Shown piece after piece: positions 41,555 to 49,960 of a DNA stretch of 64,000 nt (within the stretch, counting starts at the first letter, position 1; each line of letters begins with the position of its first letter). This DNA comes from Deltaproteobacteria bacterium (lineage in GTDB: Bacteria; Desulfobacterota; Binatia; DP-6), in the NCBI GenBank assembly GCA_005888095.1, contig VBKF01000137.1, positions 21,497-85,496 on the forward strand, written 5' to 3'. The notes below the pieces were generated by a model. It saw only the letters and a list, made by a program, of their open reading frames with translations. It was not told the origin of the DNA and did not search any database. A program made the translations under genes and the position numbers.

Positions 41555-43057
41555 ATGACCGGGGGGGTTAACGCCTCCGGGGGCCCGTCCAGTGCTCGCG
41601 CGGCTGCGCCGCGCTGCGCGCTTCCGATGCCCCCGGACCCCGCGCCGGGCTCGGCAAAGCCTCGCCCGGCTTCTGGGGCCGCGGCTGGGCCGCACTGGGC
41701 TGTGGTGCTCGCCATCATCGGCCTGGCGATGCTGCCACTTGGCTGCCGGCGGGGGCGGGAGGCGCCGCTGTTCACGGGCGAGCCGTACCTCGCGGTGTGG
41801 GCGGGTGACGCGGATCGGAAGAGCAGCGACTTCCTCGCCATCCTCGACGCCGATCCGACGTCGGCCACCTACGGCAAGGTGCTGCGCACCTATCCCGTGC
41901 GCTCGCGCGGCAACGAGCCGCACAACGTGAACGTCGAGCCGCGCGCCGATCGCCGTCTCTTTGCCGGCGGGCTGCTCACCAACCGCACCTTCGTGTTCGA
42001 CCTCCGGCAGCCGCTCGCCGGAAAGCTCGTGGCCGTCGACGACGCCGGGCCCCAGCGGCGTCTCTGGGGGCCGCACGACTTCGTCTCGCTGCCGAACGGG
42101 CGCGTCGCCGTGACGTGCGTCGATCCCGCACGCTACCGGGGCGATCCGGTGGAGCTGGTGACGGCGGCCGGCGGGCTGCTCGAGCTGACGTCCGATGGGC
42201 AGCCCGTGCGCGAGATCCCGGCCCCGGACCCGGCCGCCCGGGGGCTGATCATCGCGCCCGCCGGCGCGGCGGCGGCGCTGGCGCTCGACCGCCTCATCAC
42301 GACCAACCGGGGGCACGGGTACACCGCGCTCACCCGGGGCGAGGCCATGCCGGGCATCAGCGTCCAGGTCTGGCGGCTCGAGGATCTGCGGCTGCTGAAG
42401 ACCGTCCTCCTCGAGGCCGGCGCCCGCGGCGAGGAGAACCTCGCGCCGGCAACGGCGCGCTTCCTTCACCGCGAGCCGCTGGTCTACGTGAACACCGCAC
42501 AGGGCGGCGCGCTGTACGCCTCGGATTCGGTGCAGACCTCGGTGCCCGCCTTCCGGCTCGTCTACGACTTCGGGGCCGATACCCTGGGGGGCGACGCCGC
42601 GGTCACGCCCGACGATCGCTGGTACGTCGAGACCCTCACGGGCCGCAACCGCCTCGTCACGCTCGACCTGGCGGACCGGTGGCACCCGAAGCCCGTGGCG
42701 GCACTGCGCTTCGACCGGGATCCCGGCGACACGAACCGGGCACGGGCCGGGGGCCCGAGCGCGCTGGCGATGAGCGCCGACGGGACGCGCTTGGCCGTCG
42801 CCGACTACACCATGGACGTGCCGGGCTACCAGCACGACGGCGATCGGCGCGTGTACATGGTCCGGCTCGACCCGACGACCGGGCACCTCTGGTTCGACGA
42901 GGGCTTCCGCGACGAGCTGACGGGCGAGGTCGGCATCGACTTCAACCGTGCCCGCTGGCCGCACGGCGACACGGGACCCGCGCGCCCGCACGGGCTTGCC
43001 TTCGTCACCCCGGAGCCTCCGCCGCCCGAAGGCGGGCGGCCCGCCGCGCGCCGGTGA
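41555..43057 (+). CDS. Selenium-binding-protein-like beta-propeller lipoprotein
   Basis: The frame begins at ATG 41555, two bases after the SDR stop; ATG 41627 and GTG 41702 are alternatives. A hydrophobic stretch ending LPLGC at cysteine 64 (counting from 41555) suggests a lipoprotein and supports one of the later starts. The mature part has SBP56-like repeats: DFLAILDADPTSATYGKVL, GNEPHNVNV, LWGPHDFVSLP and RLAVADYTMDVPG. SBP56 proteins include methanethiol oxidase; the histidine pattern is partly kept. The 3' end overlaps the GNAT gene by GTGA. Confidence 0.75.
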   Translation: MTGGVNASGGPSSARAAAPRCALPMPPDPAPGSAKPRPASGAAAGPHWAVVLAIIGLAMLPLGCRRGREAPLFTGEPYLAVWAGDADRKSSDFLAILDADPTSATYGKVLRTYPVRSRGNEPHNVNVEPRADRRLFAGGLLTNRTFVFDLRQPLAGKLVAVDDAGPQRRLWGPHDFVSLPNGRVAVTCVDPARYRGDPVELVTAAGGLLELTSDGQPVREIPAPDPAARGLIIAPAGAAAALALDRLITTNRGHGYTALTRGEAMPGISVQVWRLEDLRLLKTVLLEAGARGEENLAPATARFLHREPLVYVNTAQGGALYASDSVQTSVPAFRLVYDFGADTLGGDAAVTPDDRWYVETLTGRNRLVTLDLADRWHPKPVAALRFDRDPGDTNRARAGGPSALAMSADGTRLAVADYTMDVPGYQHDGDRRVYMVRLDPTTGHLWFDEGFRDELTGEVGIDFNRARWPHGDTGPARPHGLAFVTPEPPPPEGGRPAARR

Positions 43058-43962
43058 CCGGCCTCACGCTGCGGGCCGTCGAGCAGCGCGACGTCGAGCG
43101 CGTGGGCGACGTCAACTTCGTCGCCTTCTATCGCGTCGCGGTCGCGCACGGCCTGGCGCCCGGCATCGGCACGCCGGCCGAGAGCCGCGGCTACATCCGC
43201 CACCTGCTGACCATCGACCCCCTCGGCGGCACCCTCGCCGAGGAGGACGGCGAAGTCGTGGGCCTGTCCTGGGTCCATCCGCGCGGCCCGGTCGCCACCA
43301 TCGGCCCCATCGCCGTCGATCCCCGCGTGCAGGGCCGCGGGATCGGGCGTCGGCTGCTCGAGCGTGCCATCGAGCTCGGCGGGCGCGGCGTCCCGCAGGT
43401 GCGGCTCGTGCACGAGAGCTTCAACAGCCAGGCGCTGGGCCTCTACCTGCACGCCGGGTTCCGGGTGGTCGCGCCGCTGCTCGACCTGGAGCTTCCGCCC
43501 GCGGCGGCGCTGCTGCCCCCGAGCGCTCCGCGCACCGTCGTCCTCCGTCCGCCGACGTCCGACGACCGTGTCCGCCTGGTGGCCCGCGATGCCCGCGCCT
43601 TCGGCGCGCCTCGACCGCAGAACGTCGACCTCTATCTGACGCGCGGCCGGGCGCTCGTCGCCGAGTCGGCCACGACGCTCGCCGGCTACGCCTTCGGCAT
43701 CGGCTTCCGCGGCACCGGGTACGTGGGCTCGGCCTCCGCCGACGACCCCGGGCTCCTGCTCGCGCTCGTCGTGACGCTCGCGGCCGAGCTCTCCGCGCGT
43801 GGCCTGGCGGTTCGCACGTTGGTCCCCGCCGCCGACCGCCGGCTGGTCGACGGACTCGCCGCCGCGGGCTTCCGCGTCTTCCGCGCCTGCCACTACATGG
43901 CCCGCGGCGGCGGCACGGCGCCGCCGCCGAACTACGTGTTGATGAACGGCGACATGATGTGA
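43054..43962 (+). CDS. Double-GNAT-domain acetyltransferase
   Basis: GTG 43054 overlaps the TGA of the propeller gene and starts a 302-residue protein. The N-terminal GNAT domain has IGPIAVDPRVQGRGIGRRLL with the R-G-x-G acetyl-CoA loop; the C-terminal half (from about 165) repeats the GNAT fold but without a clear loop, so it is probably the inactive or substrate-binding half. Substrate unknown. The stop lies five bases before the first 309-bp element. Confidence 0.85.
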   Translation: MTGLTLRAVEQRDVERVGDVNFVAFYRVAVAHGLAPGIGTPAESRGYIRHLLTIDPLGGTLAEEDGEVVGLSWVHPRGPVATIGPIAVDPRVQGRGIGRRLLERAIELGGRGVPQVRLVHESFNSQALGLYLHAGFRVVAPLLDLELPPAAALLPPSAPRTVVLRPPTSDDRVRLVARDARAFGAPRPQNVDLYLTRGRALVAESATTLAGYAFGIGFRGTGYVGSASADDPGLLLALVVTLAAELSARGLAVRTLVPAADRRLVDGLAAAGFRVFRACHYMARGGGTAPPPNYVLMNGDMM

Positions 43963-43966
43963 GGGG

Positions 43967-44275
43967 CTAGGAGCGCGACCCAAGACATCTTGGGTCGCGA
44001 ACCGGACGCGAGGGTGTTCCGTCGGGATCACGCCCGACTGTCCTGCCGCGGCTGGCGAAGCCAGCGCGGCAGACGAACACGCGCGTTTCCACGGCCGCCG
44101 CAGACCGGCCCAATCGCCAACCGGTACGCATCAGCGCCGCGAGACCTCTGGAACGGCGCGTGTCCGTTCTGCCGCGCTGGCTTCGCCAGCCGCGGCACGG
44201 CGGTCGCGCGTGCCGCGAGCGCCACATGCTCGCGTCCGTGCCCGCGACCCAAGAAGTCTTGGGTCGCGCTCCTAG
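43967..44275 (+). mobile_element. 309-bp palindromic MITE-like element, copy 1
   Basis: The element runs CTAG-to-CTAG and ends in nearly perfect 33-bp inverted repeats (CTAGGAGCGCGACCC at the left, its complement at the right). Each end is itself a hairpin around CGACCCAAGA. Inside, 29-bp arms at 44044-44072 and 44169-44197 are exact reverse complements, and most of the two halves can pair, so the whole is a long imperfect hairpin. It has no coding capacity. A second copy of identical length lies at 52194, about 95% identical. CTAG or TA could be the target duplication, as for IS5-like or IS630/mariner-like elements. Confidence 0.85.
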
Positions 44276-44493
44276 CGCGGCCGGCGCCGGCGGACGACCG
44301 ACCCGGGCGGAAACACGGCGTCCACCGCGACACCCAGCGCGTCGGCGATGACGAGCGCCGTCGCGACGGTCGGCAGCGCGCGGCCGTTCTTCAGCTGGTT
44401 CACGTGCGCCCGATCGAGCGCGACGCGCGACGCGAGCTCGCCGTCGGTCCAGCCGCGCGTAGCGAGGAGCCGGGAGAGGGTGTTGCGTCTCAC
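44272..44493 (-). CDS. XRE-type small regulator, stop codon within MITE end
   Basis: GTG 44493 overlaps the TGA of the next regulator and starts a 73-residue HTH_3 protein: WTDGELASRVALDRAHVNQL is the helix-turn-helix, with KNGRALPTVATALVIADALG. The stop TAG (44272-44274) lies in the terminal CTAG of the 309-bp element. The insertion may therefore have shortened or altered the C-terminus (VVRRRRPR). It likely binds DNA as a dimer and autoregulates. Confidence 0.75.
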   Translation of the reverse strand: MRRNTLSRLLATRGWTDGELASRVALDRAHVNQLKNGRALPTVATALVIADALGVAVDAVFPPGSVVRRRRPR

Positions 44494-44738
44494 GCCCGCG
44501 CCTTGCCCCCGCGGGGCGGGTGGTGGCACACGGTCCAGATCTGCTCGACCGACACGCCGAGCGCCGCCGCGACGCGGTACGCGACCCCCAGCCGCGGATT
44601 GGCGGCCGAGGCCTGAAGACGCGCGAGGAGCCGTGGCGGGAGCAGCGTACGGCGCGCGAGCTCACCCCAGGAGATGCTCCGTCGCCGGAGCAGCGCGGGC
44701 AGGCGGTTCAGCACCGCCGGTGGCGGACGGCGCGGCAC
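44490..44738 (-). CDS. XRE-type small regulator, paralogue
   Basis: GTG 44738 starts an 82-residue helix-turn-helix protein. WGELARRTLLPPRLLARLQA is the DNA-binding unit and YRVAAALGVSVEQIWTV is shared in pattern with the downstream regulator's IADALGVAVDAVF. The two arose by duplication and are translationally coupled (GTGA). The recognition helix sequences differ, so their operators should too. No target gene is evident; the region between this pair and the propeller gene is short. Confidence 0.75.
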   Translation of the reverse strand: MPRRPPPAVLNRLPALLRRRSISWGELARRTLLPPRLLARLQASAANPRLGVAYRVAAALGVSVEQIWTVCHHPPRGGKARA

Positions 44739-44792
44739 GGCCCGAGGATGGCAGCCGCCGCGCGTCGCGACAAGGCCGGCGGCTACATTGGA

Positions 44793-47096
44793 TCAGAACG
44801 TCATCGGGTCGAGAAACTCGAGGCTCACGAGCCCGAGGACCGTGCACGCGTTGGTGTTGCTCTGCGCGGGCAAGGCGACGGCGACCGTGCCGCGCACGAG
44901 CAGGTTCGACCCCAGGTCGGCGAAGCCGCCTCTGGTCACGAAGCTCACCAGCAGGACCCCGTCGGAGGAGCCGGGCGCGGCGCGGCCGACCGCGAACGAG
45001 CTCAAGCCGAGCAGCGTCTCGCCCCGGTTCACCGGGTCGTTCGGGTCGGCCGGACACGGGACGAACGTGGACCCGCTCGGCTGGACGCAGTTGTTGGGTA
45101 CCTGGACCACGCACGGCGTCAGCTCCGCGAGCCGCTGCGCGCCGGCGAGCGCCTGGTCGGGAGAGATCTTGTAGATGTTCAGCGATCCGGTGCTGACCGA
45201 ATCGCTGGTGGTCACGTAGACGATGCTGCCGTCGGGGTGGACCTGGAAGTAATCGATGATGTCGGGGGAGATGGGGAGCGGCGTCGGGCGGATGCGCGAG
45301 AGCCCGGTGAGCGGCAGGCTCGCGAAGATGGCCGACCCGTCGCGGGCGACCTCGAGGTCGGCGGTCGGATCGAAGTCGTCGCACTCGCCGTAGCCGGCGG
45401 CCGCCGCGATGTCGGCGACGATCACGACGGGCGGGCCCGTCGACTTCGAGACGGCAGTGAGCGCCTCGCGCGAGTCGCGGGAGCAGGGGGTGGCAGGGAA
45501 GTCGACGTTGAAGAACTCGGGGACGTAGACCAGGCCGCCGGCCTCGGGGGCGACGCCGTCGCACGCGATCACCTGCGTCTCGTCGGTGGTGCGCGCGAGG
45601 ATGTCGGTCGCCGTGCGGGCGCCGGTCTGCGGATCGAACTCGAGCTGCACGACCGACGTGCTGAGATCCGTGCTCGCGTTCAGGTTCGGGTCGGTGAACG
45701 TGCCGATGTCGGTCATGAGGTAGAGGCCGCCCGTGCCGTCGCCGCACATGTCGACGGGGTCGGAGCCGAGGGAAGTAGACCGGCAGAAGCCCCCGGGGCA
45801 GTCGGCCGGGGTGTTGCACACCTGGCCCGGGCGATCGCCCCCGACGCAGACCGACGTCAGGGCGCAGGTCTCGCCCGGCGTCACGCAGTCGGCGTTCGTC
45901 GCGCACAGGTCCGACGTCCCGGTCCCGTTCGCGTTCTGGCAGCTGTGGAGCGTGTTGTCGGCGGGGACACGCGTTCCGTCGGCGAGGATGGCGAAGGTCG
46001 CCCCGCTGAGGTCGGCGAAGAAGAGCGGCTCGGCTGCGAAGACGGGGCCGGCCCCGCTGCCGCCGAAGCCGTGCGCCCAGAGGTGCGCCGCCGGGCGATT
46101 GGTCGCGCAGGCGACGAGCACCAGGTGGGCGGCCTGGTGGCCTGCGGTGGTGGGCGCGAACGTCACCGTTACGGACGACGTCTCGCCCGCCCCGAGATCG
46201 ACCGCCGCGGGCGCGACGGTGAAGCCGCTCGAATCCGCCGCGGGCGGCGGCAGCGCCGGACCCACCTCGAGCCGGCCCTTCAGCTGGCTCGTGGGGTCCG
46301 TGGAGACGTTGCGGACGGTGAGCGTCCGCGTCGCACTCGTGCCGGGCGCCACCGAGCCGAACTCGAGTGGCCCGCTCGCCTCGATCTTGAGCGTCCCGGG
46401 CGTGCGGCCCGCGTCGAGGGCCGGACAGGCGAAGAGCGTCTTCTCGCTGCTGACCGCCTGCTGCCCGTCGCTCACCGTGAGCCGCACGGTGAGATCGGCG
46501 GCGGTGTCCGCGAACACGTGCGTCGGGTTCCGATCATCCGAGGTCGACCCGTCGCCGAAGTCCCAGTGGAAGGTCAGGAGATCGAGGTCCGGGTCGGCGC
46601 TCCCGCGGGCGCTGAACTGGACGGGGATCCCCGGGAAGACGATGTCCGGCCCGCTGAGCTGTGCCACCGGCGGCTGATCGGGTGCCGGTACGGCGCGGAA
46701 GCGCACCCGATCGATGTCGCGCAGCCGCTTCGCGCGGCCTCGCTTCGTCGGGATCGGAAGGCCGCGCACCTCCAGCCGCAGGTGGTTCACCGCGCGGCCC
46801 ACACGCAGGAGGGACGGCTCGATCGCCGCCTGCTTGCCAGGGGTGCCGTCGGCCCCAGCGATCCCCACGAAACGGCTCGTGACGTCGGTGCGGCCGAGCC
46901 GCGCGCGGAACGTCTGCGGGTCCGCGCGGCTGTCGAAGAAGACGATGACGTTGACGAAGGGGTGCGCCGAGGCGGTTCCGCGCACGGGAGGTGACGTGAC
47001 GCGGATCAGGTCGTTGCGACGGTTTCGGCGCGCGCCGGCCGGGGCTGGAAGCAGGCCCGCCAGGAGGACGAGGACGAGCGCGGTGAGCCGGGACAT
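44793..47096 (-). CDS. Secreted PKD/Hydin-like domain protein with Cys motif
   Basis: ATG 47096 follows CCAAGG 4-8 bases upstream and gives 767 residues. Residues 1-22 are a signal peptide. About residues 130-220 form a PKD domain (FHWDFGDGSTSDDRNPTHVF), residues 235-345 an ASPM/Hydin-like sandwich (FGSVAPGTSATRTLTVRNVS), and residues 350-767 a beta-propeller-like region. Within it is CVGGDRPGQVCNTPADCPGG, a cysteine motif also seen in the neighbouring propeller gene. It may be a large surface scaffold; no enzyme activity is suggested. Confidence 0.8.
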   Translation of the reverse strand: MSRLTALVLVLLAGLLPAPAGARRNRRNDLIRVTSPPVRGTASAHPFVNVIVFFDSRADPQTFRARLGRTDVTSRFVGIAGADGTPGKQAAIEPSLLRVGRAVNHLRLEVRGLPIPTKRGRAKRLRDIDRVRFRAVPAPDQPPVAQLSGPDIVFPGIPVQFSARGSADPDLDLLTFHWDFGDGSTSDDRNPTHVFADTAADLTVRLTVSDGQQAVSSEKTLFACPALDAGRTPGTLKIEASGPLEFGSVAPGTSATRTLTVRNVSTDPTSQLKGRLEVGPALPPPAADSSGFTVAPAAVDLGAGETSSVTVTFAPTTAGHQAAHLVLVACATNRPAAHLWAHGFGGSGAGPVFAAEPLFFADLSGATFAILADGTRVPADNTLHSCQNANGTGTSDLCATNADCVTPGETCALTSVCVGGDRPGQVCNTPADCPGGFCRSTSLGSDPVDMCGDGTGGLYLMTDIGTFTDPNLNASTDLSTSVVQLEFDPQTGARTATDILARTTDETQVIACDGVAPEAGGLVYVPEFFNVDFPATPCSRDSREALTAVSKSTGPPVVIVADIAAAAGYGECDDFDPTADLEVARDGSAIFASLPLTGLSRIRPTPLPISPDIIDYFQVHPDGSIVYVTTSDSVSTGSLNIYKISPDQALAGAQRLAELTPCVVQVPNNCVQPSGSTFVPCPADPNDPVNRGETLLGLSSFAVGRAAPGSSDGVLLVSFVTRGGFADLGSNLLVRGTVAVALPAQSNTNACTVLGLVSLEFLDPMTF

Positions 47097-47155
47097 GAGC
47101 CTTGGAGGGTACGGGATCGGGCACCCCCCCGGCAACCGGATTCCGCGAATTCCCG

Positions 47156-48532
47156 CTACCTGCACTCGTCGGACAGCACGGCGAGTGCGACATCGTTCGG
47201 GAAGGAGCCGGTCTGCTCGTCGGTCTGGCTGAAGGGCGCGGGCGAGGGAAGGCCGTCAGACTGCCGCAGACGGAACGCCTGCACTCGGTCGAGCTCGCCG
47301 GCCGCGACGTAGAGGACGTTGGCCGCGGATGGACATGTCCCGCCCGGGCATTCCATGGCCGAAGCGCAGGCAAGGCCATCGTTCGACCCGCCGCTGCAGC
47401 GAGAGATCGTCATGCGGACCGGGCTCGTGCGCACGTCCTCCTTGGTGTGCCTGGTCGGCTGGCGCGGGAGGCGGCCATCGGGCTTCAGGCGGTAGGCGTC
47501 GATCCGGCCCTTCTCGAACTGGGATGCGAGCAGCGTCGAGCGGAAGAGGACGAGGTCGGCGTACCCGAGGACGGAAGCGGTCCGGCTGACGGGTTTCTCC
47601 CATCGCAGCCGCTTTCCGACCATGGTCGGCGGGGGGAAGAGGCCATCGGGCTGCAGGCTGAAGGCCTTGATCCGCTTCGTCTCGACCTCCTCGACGTACA
47701 CCCGGTCATCGAGGATGAGGAACGAACGCGGCCGCTCGATCCTCCTGCGCTCGGAGATCGGCAGCGTCAGCGCCACGCAGCAGCCGGGGCACGTCGCCCC
47801 CGGACAGCCCGTCGTGGCGTCCGTGTCGTCCGTGGTGCACACCTGGCGCGCGCGAGAGCCCGCGTTGCAGACCTTGGGCCGCTGCCCGCTGCACTCCGTC
47901 GGGTCGTGACCAAGCCCACCGCCCGCGTCGATCGGGAAGTTGGCGATCCGGCCCGGCGTGAGCTGCTCGCTCACGTAGAGCAGCGAGTTGCGGACGAGGA
48001 GTGCGCGGTAGGCCGCGTTCGGCCGACCTTGGATGCAGCTCGTGAAGCCGGTTTTGGGAGCGAGAACGAGGCCGGTTTTAGGATCGAGCGGATAGGCGGC
48101 AATGCGATCGGGGCCGTTCTGCGCCACGTAGAGCGTGCGGCCGTCGGGGTTGAATGCCATGTCCATGACGTCCATAGGCAGCTCGTTCTTGATTGCAGGG
48201 AGCTCGTCCTTGATCAGCGTCGTGCTGCCCAGGAACTTGAGCCCGCCACGCGGACCGATCGTGAAGGCCTCTACGCGGTCGCGCTCGCCCACATAGAGGA
48301 CGCCGTCGACTCCCCCGGGGCCCGGAGCCACCAGAAGACGCCGCGGCTCGGTGCCTTTCGTGTCGGCGGGGACGATGTTCGCCCCGGGCACGAAGCCGCC
48401 GCCCGCACCGACGCAGAAGCCGTCGACGCGGTTGAGGCTCGCGGCCGTGGCGTAGAGGATCGTGCCACCCGCGGCCGGAAGAGCGGCGAGCAAAGTGGTG
48501 CACAGCGAGCCGACGAGCGCGAGACGACGCAT
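47156..48532 (-). CDS. Secreted lactonase-like beta-propeller with Cys motif
   Basis: The 458-residue protein has a signal peptide (MRRLALVGSLCTTLLAALPA) and repeats of a seven-bladed propeller of the YncE/6-phosphogluconolactonase kind (LYVGERDRVEAFTIGP, TLYVAQNGPDRIAAYPLDP, LYVSEQLTPGRIANF). Two insertions carry cysteines: CNAGSRARQVCTTDDTD and CSGGSNDGLACASAMECPGG. The latter matches the motif of the upstream secreted protein, so the two may act together or share a disulfide-linked add-on. The substrate is unknown. Confidence 0.8.
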   Translation of the reverse strand: MRRLALVGSLCTTLLAALPAAGGTILYATAASLNRVDGFCVGAGGGFVPGANIVPADTKGTEPRRLLVAPGPGGVDGVLYVGERDRVEAFTIGPRGGLKFLGSTTLIKDELPAIKNELPMDVMDMAFNPDGRTLYVAQNGPDRIAAYPLDPKTGLVLAPKTGFTSCIQGRPNAAYRALLVRNSLLYVSEQLTPGRIANFPIDAGGGLGHDPTECSGQRPKVCNAGSRARQVCTTDDTDATTGCPGATCPGCCVALTLPISERRRIERPRSFLILDDRVYVEEVETKRIKAFSLQPDGLFPPPTMVGKRLRWEKPVSRTASVLGYADLVLFRSTLLASQFEKGRIDAYRLKPDGRLPRQPTRHTKEDVRTSPVRMTISRCSGGSNDGLACASAMECPGGTCPSAANVLYVAAGELDRVQAFRLRQSDGLPSPAPFSQTDEQTGSFPNDVALAVLSDECR

Positions 48533-48543
48533 ATGGGGCGCTG

Positions 48544-48572
48544 CTTATAGCAGCCGCATCCGCGCGCGTGAA
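48544..48572 (-). promoter_or_regulatory. Promoter of propeller gene, -10 box 11 nt before ATG
   Basis: On the minus strand TTCACG (48567-48572), a 17-base spacer and TATAAG (48544-48549) precede the ATG at 48532. It is back to back with the enoyl-CoA hydratase promoter. Confidence 0.45.
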
Positions 48573-48575
48573 GGA

Positions 48576-48602
48576 TTGCGGGCAACCCCCGCGCGGGATA
48601 AT
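48576..48602 (+). promoter_or_regulatory. Promoter of enoyl-CoA hydratase gene, -10 box 8 nt before ATG
   Basis: GATAAT (48597-48602) ends 8 bases before the ATG at 48611. TTGCGG (48576-48581) stands 15 bases upstream, slightly short of the optimum. Confidence 0.4.
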
Positions 48603-48610
48603 CACGCGCC

Positions 48611-49402
48611 ATGACCAGTTCCCTCGTCGTCACGCGCCGCGAGGACGCGGTGCTCTACGTCGGGCTCAACCGGCCCGAGAAGCGCAACGCCATCCATCGC
48701 GATCTGCTCCTCGCCCTCGTCGACGCGGTGGCCGCCGCGGAGCGCGATCGCGATGTCCGCGCCGTGATCGTGTACGGCGAAGGGCCCGTCTTCTCGGCCG
48801 GCGTCGACTTCGGCATGCTGGCCGGCGACGTCGAGGGCGAGTCGCGTGCGCCGTTCCGCACGCACGTCGGCGAGATGCAGGCGGCGCTCTCGCGGCTCGA
48901 GGCGATCGAGAAGCCGGTCATCGGGGCGCTCCATCGCTACGTGCCGGGGCTGGGGCTCGAGCTGGCGCTCGCCTTCGACCTGCGCGTCGCGACGAGCGAC
49001 TGCGAGCTCGGGCTGCCCGAGGTGCGGCTCGGCCTCGTCCCCGACGTCGGCGGGACGACGCGGCTCGTGCGGACCGTCGGCTACGCGAAGGCGAAGGAGC
49101 TCGTCATGACGGGCCGCATGATCCCGGCAGCCGAGGCCGCCGCCATCGGGCTCGTGAACCAGGTGGTTCCTCCCGGCGATCACGTGGCCGCCGCCGCACG
49201 CCTCGCGAACGAGATCGCGGCCAACGCGCCGCTCGCCGTCGGCCTCGCGAAGCGGCTCATCGACCTCGGCCACGGCGTCGACAAGCAGACGTTCCTCCAG
49301 ATGGAGCTCCTCGCCCAGAGCATCCTCGTTCGCACCGAGGACGTGCGGGAGGGCGCGCGCGCGGCCGTGGAGCGCCGGCCGCCGCGCTTCACCGGACGCT
49401 GA
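48611..49402 (+). CDS. Enoyl-CoA hydratase/isomerase family protein
   Basis: The 263-residue protein has the crotonase pattern: RPEKRNAIHRDL, the oxyanion-hole region VFSAGVDFGMLAG and GALHRYVPGLGLELALAFDL, and GLPEVRLGLVPDVGG. The glutamate pair of active hydratases is partly kept: glutamate in PEVRLG aligns with one catalytic acid, and the first acid position (LGLELAL) also has a glutamate. It may hydrate or isomerise an acyl-CoA. It is followed after seven bases by the THUMP gene. Confidence 0.9.
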   Translation: MTSSLVVTRREDAVLYVGLNRPEKRNAIHRDLLLALVDAVAAAERDRDVRAVIVYGEGPVFSAGVDFGMLAGDVEGESRAPFRTHVGEMQAALSRLEAIEKPVIGALHRYVPGLGLELALAFDLRVATSDCELGLPEVRLGLVPDVGGTTRLVRTVGYAKAKELVMTGRMIPAAEAAAIGLVNQVVPPGDHVAAAARLANEIAANAPLAVGLAKRLIDLGHGVDKQTFLQMELLAQSILVRTEDVREGARAAVERRPPRFTGR

Positions 49403-49409
49403 GGTCCCG

Positions 49410-49946
49410 ATGGCCGGCTGGAACGTGCTCGCGACCTCGCTCGAGGGACAGCGAGACACGCTCCTCGGGCTGCTGCGGCGGTTCGGCAGGTTCCGGGGCG
49501 CCGGCTATCGCAACGTCGTCGTCGGACAGGTGGACGACGTGCCCGCCCTCCTCGACCGGGTGCGTGACGCGCTGGCCGCCGATCCTTTCCTGCCGAGCGC
49601 GCTCGCCAAGCTCGTCCCGATCGAGAAGACGGTCCGGATCGATCCCCGGAACGCCGCCGCGACCCTCGCCGAGGCCGCCGCACCGTTCCTCGACCGCCTC
49701 GCCGGCGGGTCGTTCTTCGTCCGCCTCGAGCGACGCGGGCTGAAGGGGCAGCTCCACTCCCCGACCCTCGAGCGCGAGGTCGCCGACCCCATCTGGCGAG
49801 CCCTCGAGTCGCGCGGCATGAAGCCCCGCGTCGAGTTCCACGATCCCGACAACATCCTCGTGATCGAGACCGTAGGCGGCGATGCCGGCCTCGCCGTGCT
49901 CGGCCGCGCGCTGCGCCACGACTACCCGTTCGTCAAAGTAAGGTAG
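49410..49946 (+). CDS. THUMP-domain protein
   Basis: The 178-residue protein starts MAGWNVLATSLEGQRDTLLG and its second half (FFVRLERRGLKGQLHSPTLE, then VEFHDPDNILVIETVGG) is the THUMP fold of tRNA-modifying enzymes, here without a catalytic domain, as in TAN1-like helper proteins. It probably binds tRNA or rRNA. It lies with the enoyl-CoA hydratase gene, but a functional tie is not evident. Confidence 0.8.
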   Translation: MAGWNVLATSLEGQRDTLLGLLRRFGRFRGAGYRNVVVGQVDDVPALLDRVRDALAADPFLPSALAKLVPIEKTVRIDPRNAAATLAEAAAPFLDRLAGGSFFVRLERRGLKGQLHSPTLEREVADPIWRALESRGMKPRVEFHDPDNILVIETVGGDAGLAVLGRALRHDYPFVKVR

Positions 49947-49960
49947 CCCGCCACCCCGCT

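Noticed and set aside
43990..44333. Short open frames inside the 309-bp elements
   Set aside because: They are basic, low-complexity, differ in frame between the two copies and have no start signals; the element is non-coding.
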